A DNA stretch of 64,000 bases from Amphibalanus amphitrite (taxonomy: Eukaryota > Arthropoda > Thecostraca > Balanomorpha > Balanidae): assembly GCF_019059575.1 (NCBI RefSeq), contig NW_024881672.1, positions 62,001-126,000 of the forward strand. The letters run 5' to 3'. The position numbers were made by a program, and so were the translations under genes. The notes below the pieces were generated by a model, which did not search any database, was not told the DNA's origin, and saw only the letters and a program-made list of their open reading frames with translations. Below are positions 22,501 through 33,000 of the stretch, in pieces; position 1 is the stretch's first letter, and every line of letters starts with the position of its first letter.

Positions 22501-24701
22501 TGTGGTACTACTGCACCCTGACGATCCGCGAGTCGATTCTGCGGGTGAACGGCTCGCGCATCAAGGGCTGGTACCGGGCGCACCACTTCATCTCCTGCGT
22601 CCTCTCGGGCATCCTGCTCGTCTGGCCAGTCGGCGAGGTCTACCACATGTTCAGGATGCAGTTCAACATATTCAACGTCTATATATGTGAGTTGGGAGGA
22701 GTGTCATGTGAATCCCTTGTACACCTTGTGTCATATAATACGTTATGTACACACTTCTCATCCAACATAGCTGCATTTTAGCTGAATCATAATTTTGATC
22801 ATAATATTTTACGCAAAAAGCCGCAATTTCGTTCACTAACATTTCAATAAAGAAGTACTCCTGCCTCTGCGTACAATTGCATACGCTTCTAGCTACAACA
22901 TTTAGTGCTGTTTTGCGGTTGACCCCAAATCGTATCGTTAGTTTCCAAAGTCCAGCTCGAGTTGAGCCCGGGAGGCCAGTTTTATAAACAGTGCTGACTA
23001 CTGTTTAGTGTTTATCCGCACTTCTGGTACGTTCCGGACGGCGATCGACCAAACGTGGGAGGTCGTCAAAGTTCTGAGTTCGTTTTTTTTTTGTGAGCGA
23101 GGCACACCAAATAGTCTATATTCAGTGTTCGGTTCAGTGGTACTCATTGTGCGGAAATTCCGTAATATGGCTCATAGTCATAATAAATCATATCTAAACT
23201 GTTTTTCCTTTTGTGTGTGCCTCAATCTAAATGACAAATATTGTGTACGTAATGTTTGTTGACACCATTCTGACGTAAAATAAACATTAACTAGCTAGCG
23301 AAGTTCCTAAACGAACTCTTTATAAGTTCAGACCATGGGCGACGGGATTTCGATTTACAAGGTTATGCCAACTTAGCTAACCAATTGCAGGCACGGATAA
23401 TTGTGTCGCATCCAATGCAGTCGCTGTTCTGACCTGCCCGCCGGTGCCTTCCCGCAGCCTCCGTACAGTATCTGCAGTTCATGTACCAGCGCGGCTGCCT
23501 GTACCGGCTCAAGGCGCTCGGCGAGCGACGCGACATGGACATCACCATCGAGGGCTTCCACTCGTGGATGTGGAAGGGCCTGACGTTCCTGCTGCCGTTC
23601 CTCTACGTGGGATACGTGTTTGAGTTCTACAACGCCTACGCGCTGTACCAGCTCAGCCTTCACCCGGAGGCCACATGGCAGGTGGGTGTGGAACAAAGTC
23701 GCGCAAGCGACAAGACACCGGGGTCTGGCGCTGTGGTTCGTGCAATGTCCGCCAGAGGCGCGTACAAACCGCTCGGAGCAGGTGGCGCTGGCGTAGGACA
23801 AAGCTGCTTGGGAGAAGTAGTGTGTTATCATATGTTCCCATCGCTTGCAAAGTCGGGTCGAATCATTGGTGGGAAGATCGTGGATATGGTTGTGTGTACA
23901 TTAATGGTGCAAAACTCCTGGTCAATAAACAGGTCATAATCTATACACACGGCGCAAAAGCGCTGCGGTCAAATAGCCCTCCGTCCTGCTCGCCCCAGTG
24001 CTGCACTTTTATCCGTAGTGACCAGTGTTAAAAAAGTTCCGTAGTAACCCATCGTTTTATGCCATACTGAATCGTTCTGTGCTGTCTTGTTGGCAGGTGT
24101 GGGCGCTGAGCGTACTGTTCCTGGTGCTGGCCGTCGGAAACACCATCACCACGTCGCTGGTGATCCGGCAGAAGATCAAGGAGGACTGGAAGCTCAAGTA
24201 CCGCTTCACCAGGCTCGACAAGCACGTGTGGACGCACAAGAGCCGCAGCCGCGCCGTCTCCCTGTCAGCAGCCGACGCCGGTGACCGCGGCCGGACAAAA
24301 GGTGGGGTGATTGGGAACCGAAACCGGCGCTAACGGTTAATCACTGTCTGGACCTAGGCTACAGCATAACTTGTTCAGTTTTCTTATCACTTTCTGTATG
24401 ACAGATTAACTATCATTAGCTGATATATCTCGCATTTTTAAGTTCCATATAAATAAGCCAATTAGGTACAAACGCCAGGGTTATTTGGCGCCCATCTCGG
24501 CCGAGGAAGCATGACTTCTGACTAGTGCCATTGTCGCTAAATTCAGTTACTTTTTTGGCGCTCGCCTACAGTGGCTCCGATGGTCTAACATCCTCCCTGT
24601 TGTTCTCCACAGACCAGCTGGGCAGCCGCGACTCTGCCGAGTCTCTGGCCAGCACCCAGTCGGAGGAGGGACCCTCTGAGACGGCCAAGAAGGACGACTA
24701 G
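16457..24701 (+). CDS. TMEM120: TMEM120 (TACAN/NET29) six-span membrane protein, complete
   Basis: Eight exons: 16457-16528, 19852-19970, 20301-20480, 21197-21289, 22469-22686, 23458-23681, 24097-24301, 24613-24701. Phases agree at every junction and total 1200 bp (399 residues plus stop). The ATG sits in GCCGCCATGG, a near-ideal initiation context. Residues 1-123 form an acidic/basic helical, probably coiled-coil N-terminus; six membrane spans follow (exons 4-7), including [26 protein letters not shown] and [14 protein letters not shown], which are TMEM120 hallmarks. Known role: nuclear envelope/ER protein important in adipocyte differentiation; reported as a mechanosensitive channel, though its structure resembles ELOVL elongases and binds coenzyme A. 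It is longer than the roughly 340-residue vertebrate proteins because of its C-terminal tail. Vertebrate A or B paralogue cannot be assigned. Confidence 0.93.
16496..16822 (+). repeat. Decayed tandem copies of the end of TMEM120 exon 1
   Basis: GACTCGCT followed by exon-1-like sequence occurs at 16496 (the real exon), 16551, 16649 and 16778. GCGCTAGAG recurs with GTGAGA, GTAAGC or GAAAGA after it, so some copies keep a plausible splice donor and one has lost it. Confidence 0.7.
17254..18611. mobile_element. Tc1/mariner-type inverted-repeat element, no transposase seen
   Basis: Both ends read CAGGGTGTCTCAAAAGTTCG inward, perfect for 26 bp, with TA duplications at 17252-17253 and 18612-18613. 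At 1358 bp it is the size of an intact mariner element, but I see no D,D(34)D-type frame on either strand. It sits in TMEM120 intron 1, whose remaining 18614-19851 has no other feature beyond a GC-rich patch at 19070-19230. Confidence 0.8.
19852..19970 (+). CDS. TMEM120: TMEM120 exon 2
   Basis: Acceptor TATATCCTCAG, donor AAACG followed by GTGAGT, phase 0 in and 2 out. Encodes [19 protein letters not shown], part of the N-terminal coiled coil. Confidence 0.9.
20301..20480 (+). CDS. TMEM120: TMEM120 exon 3
   Basis: Acceptor CTTATAACAG, donor GACAG followed by GTGTGT, phase 2 to 2. Encodes [20 protein letters not shown] and the conserved [15 protein letters not shown] before the first membrane span. 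Confidence 0.92.
21197..21289 (+). CDS. TMEM120: TMEM120 exon 4 (first membrane span)
   Basis: Acceptor TCGACAG, donor ACAG followed by GTGAGT, phase 2 to 2. Encodes [18 protein letters not shown] and a hydrophobic stretch ending SLFFQNR. Confidence 0.9.
21410..22283 (+). mobile_element. Helentron/HINE-like element, copy A
   Basis: It starts ACGAGCGAGCGAGCGCAGCG. Near the other end the inverted CTCGCTCGCTCGT is followed by a hairpin (CGCC, CAAAA, GGCG) and TTTTACTGGT. Asymmetric inverted repeats with a 3' hairpin tail and a CTRRT-like end fit Helitron2/Helentron derivatives. Internal 127-bp units begin with GCACGTGCGCACGTGC at 21952 and 22079, with a partial third at 22216. A (CGGCC)n run follows the 5' end. 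It lies in TMEM120 intron 4. Confidence 0.8.
22469..22686 (+). CDS. TMEM120: TMEM120 exon 5 (spans 2 and 3)
   Basis: Acceptor GTGTTCCAG, donor ATAT followed by GTGAGT, phase 2 to 1. Encodes [28 protein letters not shown] and [19 protein letters not shown], the best-conserved part of the family. Confidence 0.93.
23458..23681 (+). CDS. TMEM120: TMEM120 exon 6 (spans 4 and 5)
   Basis: Acceptor TTCCCGCAG, donor TGGCAG followed by GTGGGT, phase 1 to 0. Encodes [20 protein letters not shown], then [19 protein letters not shown]. Confidence 0.93.
24097..24301 (+). CDS. TMEM120: TMEM120 exon 7 (span 6, basic tail)
   Basis: Acceptor CTTGTTGGCAG, donor AAAAG followed by GTGGGG, phase 0 to 1. Encodes [20 protein letters not shown], then a Lys/Arg-rich segment. 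If this intron were retained, translation would stop soon after 24301. Confidence 0.9.
24613..24701 (+). CDS. TMEM120: TMEM120 exon 8 (C-terminal tail and stop)
   Basis: Acceptor TTCTCCACAG, phase 1 in. Encodes [20 protein letters not shown] and ends KKDD with TAG at 24699-24701. The Ser/Glu-rich sequence is not shared with the core family and is likely disordered; the final KKD-like end resembles vertebrate TMEM120A. Confidence 0.85.
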
Positions 24702-24902
24702 ATCGGCCGCTCGGCCCCGCGCCCCACAGAGGCTGTCGCGCCGGTCTGGCGACTCCGGCGCGTGTGCAATGTGCATCCGACCCAGCTGTGACTTAGTCAA
24801 TGTGTTATGCGATGGTGGCTGTCGCTAGGGGGGGGGGGAGGGGCAGAACTGTTATAGTGTACTTTCGATGTAACACCAAATTTAGGTGGACCTCCTCAAG
24901 GA

Positions 24903-24908
24903 AATAAA
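24903..24908 (+). terminator. TMEM120: TMEM120 polyadenylation signal
   Basis: AATAAA about 200 bp after the stop codon, followed by a TTTGTCTTTC stretch. This implies a short 3' UTR (24702 to about 24930) that contains a G-run near 24829. Confidence 0.7.
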
Positions 24909-24929
24909 GTATTTGCATGGTGGCAATCT

Positions 24930-26017
24930 TTGTCTTTCAGGCACTGACTGCTGATCAAGGTGGTGTGGTGAGATGGAATACCTCTTGCAGGCTGACTGAG
25001 CAATGTATTCAGCTACCTATGTGGTGGTCCACCTAGTAGCTTGCTATTGAAAATAAGCCTGCTGTCTTTGGATTGACCTTTGTCATTACATGTCAAGTGA
25101 CAAAGGGTCATTCGTTGCCAGCAGCATCTGCCCAATCCTCAACATTTTGAGAGGCTGCTACCTAATTCTTACCTTCTTACCTAGAATGTAGGATAAGAGG
25201 CAAGGGAGCAAATAATAGCTAATAGCTTCATAATGTGACTGCAGCTCATGTGTATCTGGCAACATTGCTAAAGGTTCACAAGTTATAAGTTGTGAGCCTC
25301 TGGCAATCTTCACTGAGAATCTCAATGAAAGCATGTGTGAATTCAAATATGCTTTCTTAGATATACAAAAACTAACAATTTCGGAAAGTGTCCTAGTTCA
25401 ACAGTTTAAAAAAGTGTAATGGTCATGTCTTCTATCAAAAATGGAACAGGTTTGTTTCAACCAAGGTGGAACATTGGGAGTCTGACCTAAAACTGCAAGC
25501 TTGTTGAATGAAGATGACTTGACAGGCATCTTCAAAGATGCAAATCATATCATCCAAAATATCTTATGATTAGTGTTAAAAAGGCACACATTATTTAAAA
25601 AACTCAATCCACCAACATTCAACAATGTTGATGTGGTAGGTATGTCATGTTTGATGTTATTTGTTTCATCATAAGGTCTTGCAAGGGCATCATTTCAGTT
25701 ACACACACTCCAAAACTGTTGGGTCCAATTCTATTTTAGCTGATGAAATAGGTATTCAGTGATAATGCCATTGTGTTAATAATTTCAGGGGGAATAGGAG
25801 GTGCAGCAAAGATACTTGTGTTTCATGCATTTATTTCTAAATTTGAAATATTATGGCTTGAATATCAAGGGATGGAGATATGAAAATACGAGTGCCACAC
25901 TTACAATGTTTACAATAGGCAATATCGTCCGCTGTGCCCCATTCCAGAAAAGTCATCTTCTCGTACCTAGCCTTGTCCCATCAGAATTCAAATTGGAATG
26001 AAAACGTTTGGTCAATC
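24930..26017. other. Intergenic DNA downstream of TMEM120
   Basis: Mixed AT-rich sequence with no open frame of note and no repeat that I could define. Confidence 0.5.
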
Positions 26018-29000
26018 CAGTCGGTGACACACCAGGGAAATAAGCTAAAATTAGAGCGCTCTATTTATTGCTTCCGCTACTTCACCGTCTCCCATAGGGT
26101 CCTGTGTTGAGCTGGTGTCGAGGCTCTAAAAATGACGCCGATTTTTGCACCCATCTCACGAAAACCGCTCGGACCGCCTGGAAACTAATTGTTCCGCTCT
26201 AAAAATTTCATGATCGACGGGAAAATGAACGAGGAAAAGATTGGTCCTGAAATAATTCTGAACTCCCTGTAGAACATATCGAAATATGGCTGCAAACTAG
26301 GAGCATGTCAAAATCGACAAAACAATACAAATAAACTTACTGGGATTTTTTTATTTTCCATGCATCTGTGTATGAAATCAGTCGGTTTTTCGGAAAGAGC
26401 ATCTTCTGTTTAATAAATAATTCCACAATTGCAATCGAGAAAAAAAAATATTTCTGCTGTGACAGCAGTTTTGGCATTGTGCCAGTAGTGTGGCGTGCGC
26501 GGTGCTGCGTGGTCGTCGGGACGGAGTTGTGAGTATTTTCGGTGTTTTAAATGGTTGATGGCCATTTGAACCAGCTTTATATTATTTCCTACAAATTTTT
26601 GCATCAAATTATTGCTTTGAAAGACCATTGAAACCCCTTATCTCTTCATGAAACACGATCAAATCATCGTCGACGAAAATGGCGCGGGACCCCATGTGCG
26701 TTCCGATCGAAATAAATCGTAAATTAAATAATATTCGATGATAAGTATCATATTCTAGCGACACATTTTCATAAAATAAGGCATAAACTTTGCAAGGAAG
26801 TCAACATTGGATAATTGGATTCTTATTTTGCTCACATATCCTTGTGTAGTCAAATGGCTCAATTGTTAGATAAATGTAAGCATATGTTTTGGCTTGATGT
26901 TTGCTGTGAAACCACCCAGCCACTTGCTGGTTGAGTGGTTTTCTGATAAGTACCTGATAATTATTTCTCCTTTTCCTTAAAAGAAACAAATTCTTTTCAA
27001 AGTAATCCATTTTTAGGAAAGGCGACTTGCTCATTGACATTTCATGTTCTTGTTTTGTTATTGCTGGCAGTATTTTGATACAATAATGCAATATGAATTT
27101 TTTGCAATAATAAAGCCTAAGACAAACCTAGTTAATGCGTCAATCAAACACCCAACCGAAAGATTGTGAGTCCTTGTGACGTGAAGTAGAATATTCTATG
27201 AATGTGTTATATAGAATATGCCAAATTTTAACTTAATTTATTATTTGATACTGATAGCTGAGCATGTGAATTATGCCACAATATAATTTCATTTTCTGGT
27301 TTTGAAATATTTTACTTCAACAAATGTAATATACATGGAATACATGTTGTTATGTTGTGTTAAAAGTTTAATAACAGCAAACAGAAGGGGCTGTTTCAGC
27401 AGATAATGTTTGTACCTTATGCGTTACCTTTCTTTTCTGCAGGACCATGCTTCCGCTGGGTGGTCGACATTTGCCTCCTGAAGAAGTTGAGCAACATGAA
27501 GACCACCAGATGAGGTGTCTGCAGTTCATGTGGAACTCTGCAGACTACAAGTGTTATGCCAACCACAACCAAAGTGCTGTGATCATGGAGGCATGAACCT
27601 CATGACAACACTTCAGATTTGCAGTTGTACCAAAGTGTGATTCAAACCACCTGTGGCATCTCACTCAATGTGTGAACAGTGTGATCATTGTGCAGTGTTC
27701 AGCTGCAACTAAGACATTTATTAGTGACTTGTTTTGCAATTTGCCACCAAAAGCATTTTTGGGCTGGCTGCTGTAATTTGTTGTGCACTGCGCAATAGTG
27801 GTAGTGTTTTGTCACTTGTCAAGTTGTCAGTTGTGCATGTTGCATGTTTCTCTTCCCTCGGCCCTCATTATCAGTTAAGTGGTGAATTGGCATCACTCAG
27901 TCTCCCCAGATCTCCATTGACTGTCTGTCAACCACCTAACTTGAGATGGTATTTGCTAATAGTGTCAGAAAAGAAGTGATTGTAGACATTTTTAGGAATA
28001 TGAGCTCCGTTTCATGCGTGTTGCATTGGTCATTTTGTCACTTGTCCCATAGTGTAATAAATGGAAACTGTTGTTCCCTTTTCAAGGTACTCGCGGATGC
28101 AGAAAGCGTTGGGCCTAATTATTAAACGCACCCTTCTATCAGCGACGCACGAAATCGACAAATATCATCCTTTTTAGAGCAGGAGGAAACGAAAACTTGT
28201 GAACATAGCTGTACCTACAACAGTGCATAAGGAATTGGAATTCTGGGAGTTTTTGAAATTCGGAGAAACTCAAGTTGTCGACAGGTATGCCCCCTTGTAC
28301 GTCAAAGACCGCCTAAAAAACAAGCGTCTACAAATGAAGGCAGTATTCGTATGTTCGTTGTAATTGCAGCAGCCTAGCAACATGCATTGCGGTCCGATGG
28401 CGAATTACACTCGTGCTAAAAAACTATGCCGGTAACTGCCAACGTACTTAGGTCGTAGGTGAGGAGAGGAAGGGTTATGTCAAATGTCAACATCAAAGAA
28501 ATGGCTTCATCTGAGCTGTGCCTATTGTACATAATTCAACCAATCTATGCATTTCGTTTCTTGCAATCTACTCATGCTTTCACTCCAGCTTCAGAGTAAT
28601 TATCCCATAGGTATTGTACGTCTTAAGATATTGATTTCTATGGCAGTTCGCAATTGCTAGCCACGTCTCATCTCAGTTTGGTGGCCCACTCGGCCGCTCT
28701 AAAATTGACTTACGGAGGAGGATGGTGGCTATTATTTTAGCTTCTCCGCCGACTGCGGGGAGCGCCGTCGCCGAGGTAGGAGCAACAATTAGCTTATGTT
28801 TGAGACTAATTTCCACGCTTAATTAACATTTTAATGTTATTTTAATTAATTCATGTTAATCTTTGACGCATTCTCTTTCTATTGATACCATCCACCGGTC
28901 TGAGAATTACTGCCTTGCTGCGTAAGGGCCGATAAAAGATCACGCTTTTAGGGGTATCTCTTCAACATGGGGCAGGAGCAATAAATAGAGCGCTCTAATT

Positions 29001-29031
29001 TTAGCTTATTTCCCTGGTATGTCACCAACTG
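26018..29031. mobile_element. 3-kb element with 55-bp terminal inverted repeats, class unknown
   Basis: The left end (26018-26072) and the right end (28977-29031, inverted) match over 55 bp with two mismatches. They start CAGT and include AAGCTAAAATTAGAGCGCTC. AATC flanks both sides as a possible 4-bp duplication; an alternative reading gives AATCCAGT as 8 bp. Inside, 27444-28070 looks like a last exon (acceptor TTTTCTGCAG, polyA signal AATAAA near 28052) but its frames are short and unrecognised. No transposase frame was found. Confidence 0.7.
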
Positions 29032-29651
29032 AATCCAGTGAATCCAGATCCATCAATAAATCAAAATATTAAATACCTAAGCTAAAGCTCAACAAAAATA
29101 AGGCAAATCACTGTAACGTTATACAAAACATACATTTATAAAGATACACGACTTACCGACAACCGATAATAATAAAAAATACCAACAAACACCGCATCAG
29201 CATCCCACATGTTTATCACGACATGTCGCAGACCAACAACAATAGAGATGGAATATCCATCTCAATCCATCTCATCAGCCTAGTACTTGCTGGCCCGTTG
29301 CAGTACTTCCTGAATCACATGACAAGTATTTTTGAGTCTTTTCAAAACTGAAAATTAAATAAAGAAAAAGAGATATAAGACATCAAGGGAGCAAATGAGT
29401 TGCAGCTATCCTTTCAATGTTGTTATCATGAAAATGACAAACGTATTTTTCCTTATTATTTGACGATTGTACCAAAAGGTAATCTACATTCTATATAAAC
29501 AAAATAAGTTTTGATTTTGGTCATTCTACCTTAGATCATATTTTTTACCTTCTGAAAACAATGAACTTCATTTGTATCGTTGCTACTGATAAAAAATATG
29601 CCAATGCAGCCTTGAATGCAGCCACGCATTCAAGTGCGAAAAGCAGCTATG

Positions 29652-29779
29652 GTGATATTTATTTACTCTCGATGACAACACAAAAACAAATGTCACTGTC
29701 GAAGGCACCCTGAGGCCGAAACGTCTGGCTATTTAGAATATTTGTTTTTGTGTTGTCATCGAGAGTGAATAAATATCAC
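29652..29779. repeat. Fold-back repeat with 40-bp arms
   Basis: The arms 29652-29691 and 29740-29779 are inverted copies with one mismatch (starting GTGATATTTATT). The 48-bp loop contains CTGAGGCCGAAACGTC, a motif I associate with the ends of some animal retroelements. It lies about 250 bp upstream of the candidate ARID5 first exon. Confidence 0.75.
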
Positions 29780-29939
29780 AATGTCTGACACGATACAGGC
29801 AGCTATGGGTTCGGAGATTGATAAAGCCGCTGCTCTACTCCGGAATTGGTTACAAGTACTTTTACAAGCGCATCGTACTTTGTCCTTCACTATGGCTAGT
29901 AACCCCCTCTCTTGTACGAAGTAGTAACTACTTATCAAC

Positions 29940-30036
29940 TGGTGACGTCATGTAATTACAGTAAATAGAACCCGAGTGAGTGTTCGCGTGTGGTGGGGTG
30001 ATGTGAGTGCGCTGCCGTGAATTACGTGATTTCACG
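29940..30036 (+). promoter_or_regulatory. Candidate ARID5 promoter/5' UTR with a CRE-like site
   Basis: TGACGTCA, a consensus CREB/ATF site, is at 29943-29950, about 90 bp before the candidate start codon, followed by GC-richer sequence. Assignment as promoter is inference from position. Confidence 0.35.
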
Positions 30037-30057
30037 ATGTCAAAGGACTGCGTTGAG
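30037..30057 (+). CDS. ARID5B: Candidate ARID5 exon 1, seven codons
   Basis: ATGTCAAAGGACTGCGTTGA plus G, then the strong donor GTAAGT at 30058. It is phase 0, which matches the phase-0 acceptor at 38465, and gives MSKDCVE then VVGSPCGQHG, the same length of leader as vertebrate ARID5B. Evidence is only position, phase and the leader length. Confidence 0.5.
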
Positions 30058-33000
30058 GTAAGTTCTGTGCTGTGGTATGAATTTAATGATTCTGCGTCTG
30101 TCTGAGTAGGTTTCGTTTATTTTCAAGGCTTCGTCGGTGAGATTCCGCCACGGGAAGCTCTCGGGGCTGTCACCGCGGGAGTTTCGTTGGTCGAGGACGG
30201 GCACGGGCGAGTTTCGCGTGGAGCACCGCCTGGCGGGCGCGGGCGGGCGGTGGGGGTCAGGGACTGCCTGAGGCACCGGAAGTACATACTTGTACCTAAA
30301 TAAAGCGGCTTGCCGCATATTGAATGCAATATTTGATAATTATAATTAGTAATAATGTTATAAGGACGAGGGCACTAAAAGTGCTCCAATCGGTACTCAG
30401 TGCAGACATTTTGGCCGACATTTTGTCGAAATTTTAATTGAGAATTTTTATTTTTTATTTTTCCTATTTAGGTTGGCGCCCGTCTTTTTAGCGGGTATCC
30501 ATTGGCACCATTGCAAATCAATACCGGAGGTTTGGAATGAGATTCGTCGGCTGAGGCTTGCCGAGCTTTTACGAAATCAATGCGGGCAGCTTTTCAATAG
30601 TATGTTTTCGAATTTCGATAGAATGGAAATGGCCAAAATTTTTAATTGCCCTCCTACCTGATCAAATTGCCTTTTTTCCTTCTTAGTTCTTTACGTTTCC
30701 AAATATTTTCTTTATCGCTGATGTTTGGGAGCATTTATCTGTAATGAATGCTTTCCGATAATTTCAAACTTATTTTATATGACTGCCCTTGCTTAGGTAT
30801 CGATCCTGTTTAGGTAGGTACCTACTATAGGGCCTTGCTGTTTACGCGATGGGATAATGGATGAGCACTGAACAGGCTTATCCTGAAACGTCGTATCTGA
30901 CGCTAGAGGCCAGGGCATGCCTCAAAGAAAGTTTCTCCAAATAAAAAAAAACTATAAAACTAGTAGGTACTGACTGTGTTCGATTTAACCCATTTATGCC
31001 CAGGAATATTGACCATCATGAAAATCGATGAAATCAAGATATGTTACGCTTCTACCAGGGCCTTGCATGGAATCGAAAATAATTTTTGCCGGCAGCAAAA
31101 GTTTTTCGAGAAAAACGTAAAAAACGTGCGTTGCGAAATCGCAACGAAGGGCACACCGGGCGCCATCAGCGTTGCGAAAACGCAACGACGGGCACATCAG
31201 ACGGACATAAAGTACACTAAACCGCCGTATATGCTAGTTTGTTTTAACATATATTTCACCAACTGTTGAAAAATATTGCTTGAGAATGCGGTACCCACAT
31301 CCCTCATACTTTATTACCCGCCTAAGAGCCTCAATGAGGGAGCATAACTTAAGGGTTCGCGAACGGGGAGATGGCAACAAACGGTCATTATCAACAACAA
31401 TTGTCCATTTAAAGTACCTAGTGGTCGGCACGTACCCTGGGCGGTGCTTTCTTTTTGGAAGTTAGACAGAGCCATTAGCCCATTACCCTCTCATATGAGA
31501 ACCCCAAACTGAAAACAATTTAACCGAGGATTGGGAGTCAACCAGTGCCTCGCCTAAGCGCCTATCCGCAATACCATTGTTAACCACCCTCCTAGGAGTA
31601 AAGACAAATTCAAATGCAGGGTAGTCGTGCACACTCTCATAAAAAAATGAACCTATCCGGCTTTCACAAATTACCTGCGTAAGGCGTAGAGCGTCATAAC
31701 AACTCGGCTTAAAGTGTCTCCCAGGACCCATTTTATCACTTTTACACCTAATTCAAAATTTTCATTGTCCCACTCTCAGCGACCTTCACACTTGTAACCT
31801 CTTTCTCGAGACAATGCCAGGGCAGACTGGTGATTCGACGCAGCTCACACTTTCCCAGTGTTTCGTCAATCCGTCCTTTCCATCTTAAGGATAGTAGAAT
31901 CCTTCTCCATGCCTCAACCTTTGTTTCGAGCTGGACGGGCAACTAGGTATATCACATTCGAGCAGCTCCCATAGGAGCACAGGTCTGTAGCCGGATACAG
32001 AAAGTGCTTGGGAAGGGGGGGGGGCTGGTTCATGGGTGGCCTGGATGGATGGGCTCAGCCTCGACGATCCACCATGCCCGCTCAAACCAATGTTTTCCCT
32101 AATTCCAATAATGCTTCTAGCTCTAAAATGGTCTGATTAGACAAAGGCCTACCCTCAATAAACAAACAAGCAATGCTTCACAACCTTATCAATCCGTGCA
32201 AACCATGAATTCTAAAAATAAACTATTATTTTCCAGACGCCCTCATCACTCCTGCCGAAGGGGTCTGTTGCCCCCCCCCCCGAGGGGGCATATCCCACAT
32301 TTGCCGCTTCTGGGAGTTATATTTTCCAACGTAAGGGCCAGCGGATTGCATCCAGAGAATGACAATGCCTATCTGTCGTCTGATACCAGACTACGTCCCC
32401 ATTATTTAGTACAAAGTAGATCCAATTTTCAAAGTACCTCGCTATCTCTCTGCTCCGTTAGCATCGCCGACCGTTTGATGCAGGTCCTTTTCCTACCATG
32501 CGATTTTCAGATGCTCGAAAACCCATTGCTCGAATAGCCCGATTATAATCTGCGAGAAAAAGAAATGAGTGTTTGATAGCTGTTTAAAGGTAGTGTGCCA
32601 GCTTTCTTGGACCGTATGGAGTTAATGGCCCAGATAAGGAGAACCGGATTTTTAGAACTTATCCATACCTTCAAAACTCATGGAAACGTCTTAAATTCTT
32701 CAAATTTTGAGTACCCCAGTGCGAAATTCGCCCCGACGGGTTGTCGGTCGTACCCCAACCACATTTCACACCACTATGAACAATAAATGCACACACTGAA
32801 ATCGCTATTACCGATATGCTCATCCAATCAAGTTTCGATAAACCCGTTCATCATCATCTCCTGCGGTTTCGAACACGCCTGTTAGGTGGCTTCTGATGCT
32901 CGTCGAGGTCGGAATTTCCAAATACGCGTGGTGCGTCGGGCCGCGCGCTCTGACTTCGGCCAAGAAAAATGCGTCAGCTGATCATTGTCATTTCTGCCAC

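Noticed and set aside
29700..29725. Possible hammerhead ribozyme core (CTGA ... GAAACGTC) in the fold-back loop
   Set aside because: The bases after CTGA do not give the conserved NGA and there is no stem II, so the catalytic core is incomplete.
30126..30260. Plus-strand frame after TTTTCAAG with an AATAAA near 30294, resembling a terminal exon
   Set aside because: No recognisable protein motif; the GC-rich composition alone can keep short frames open.
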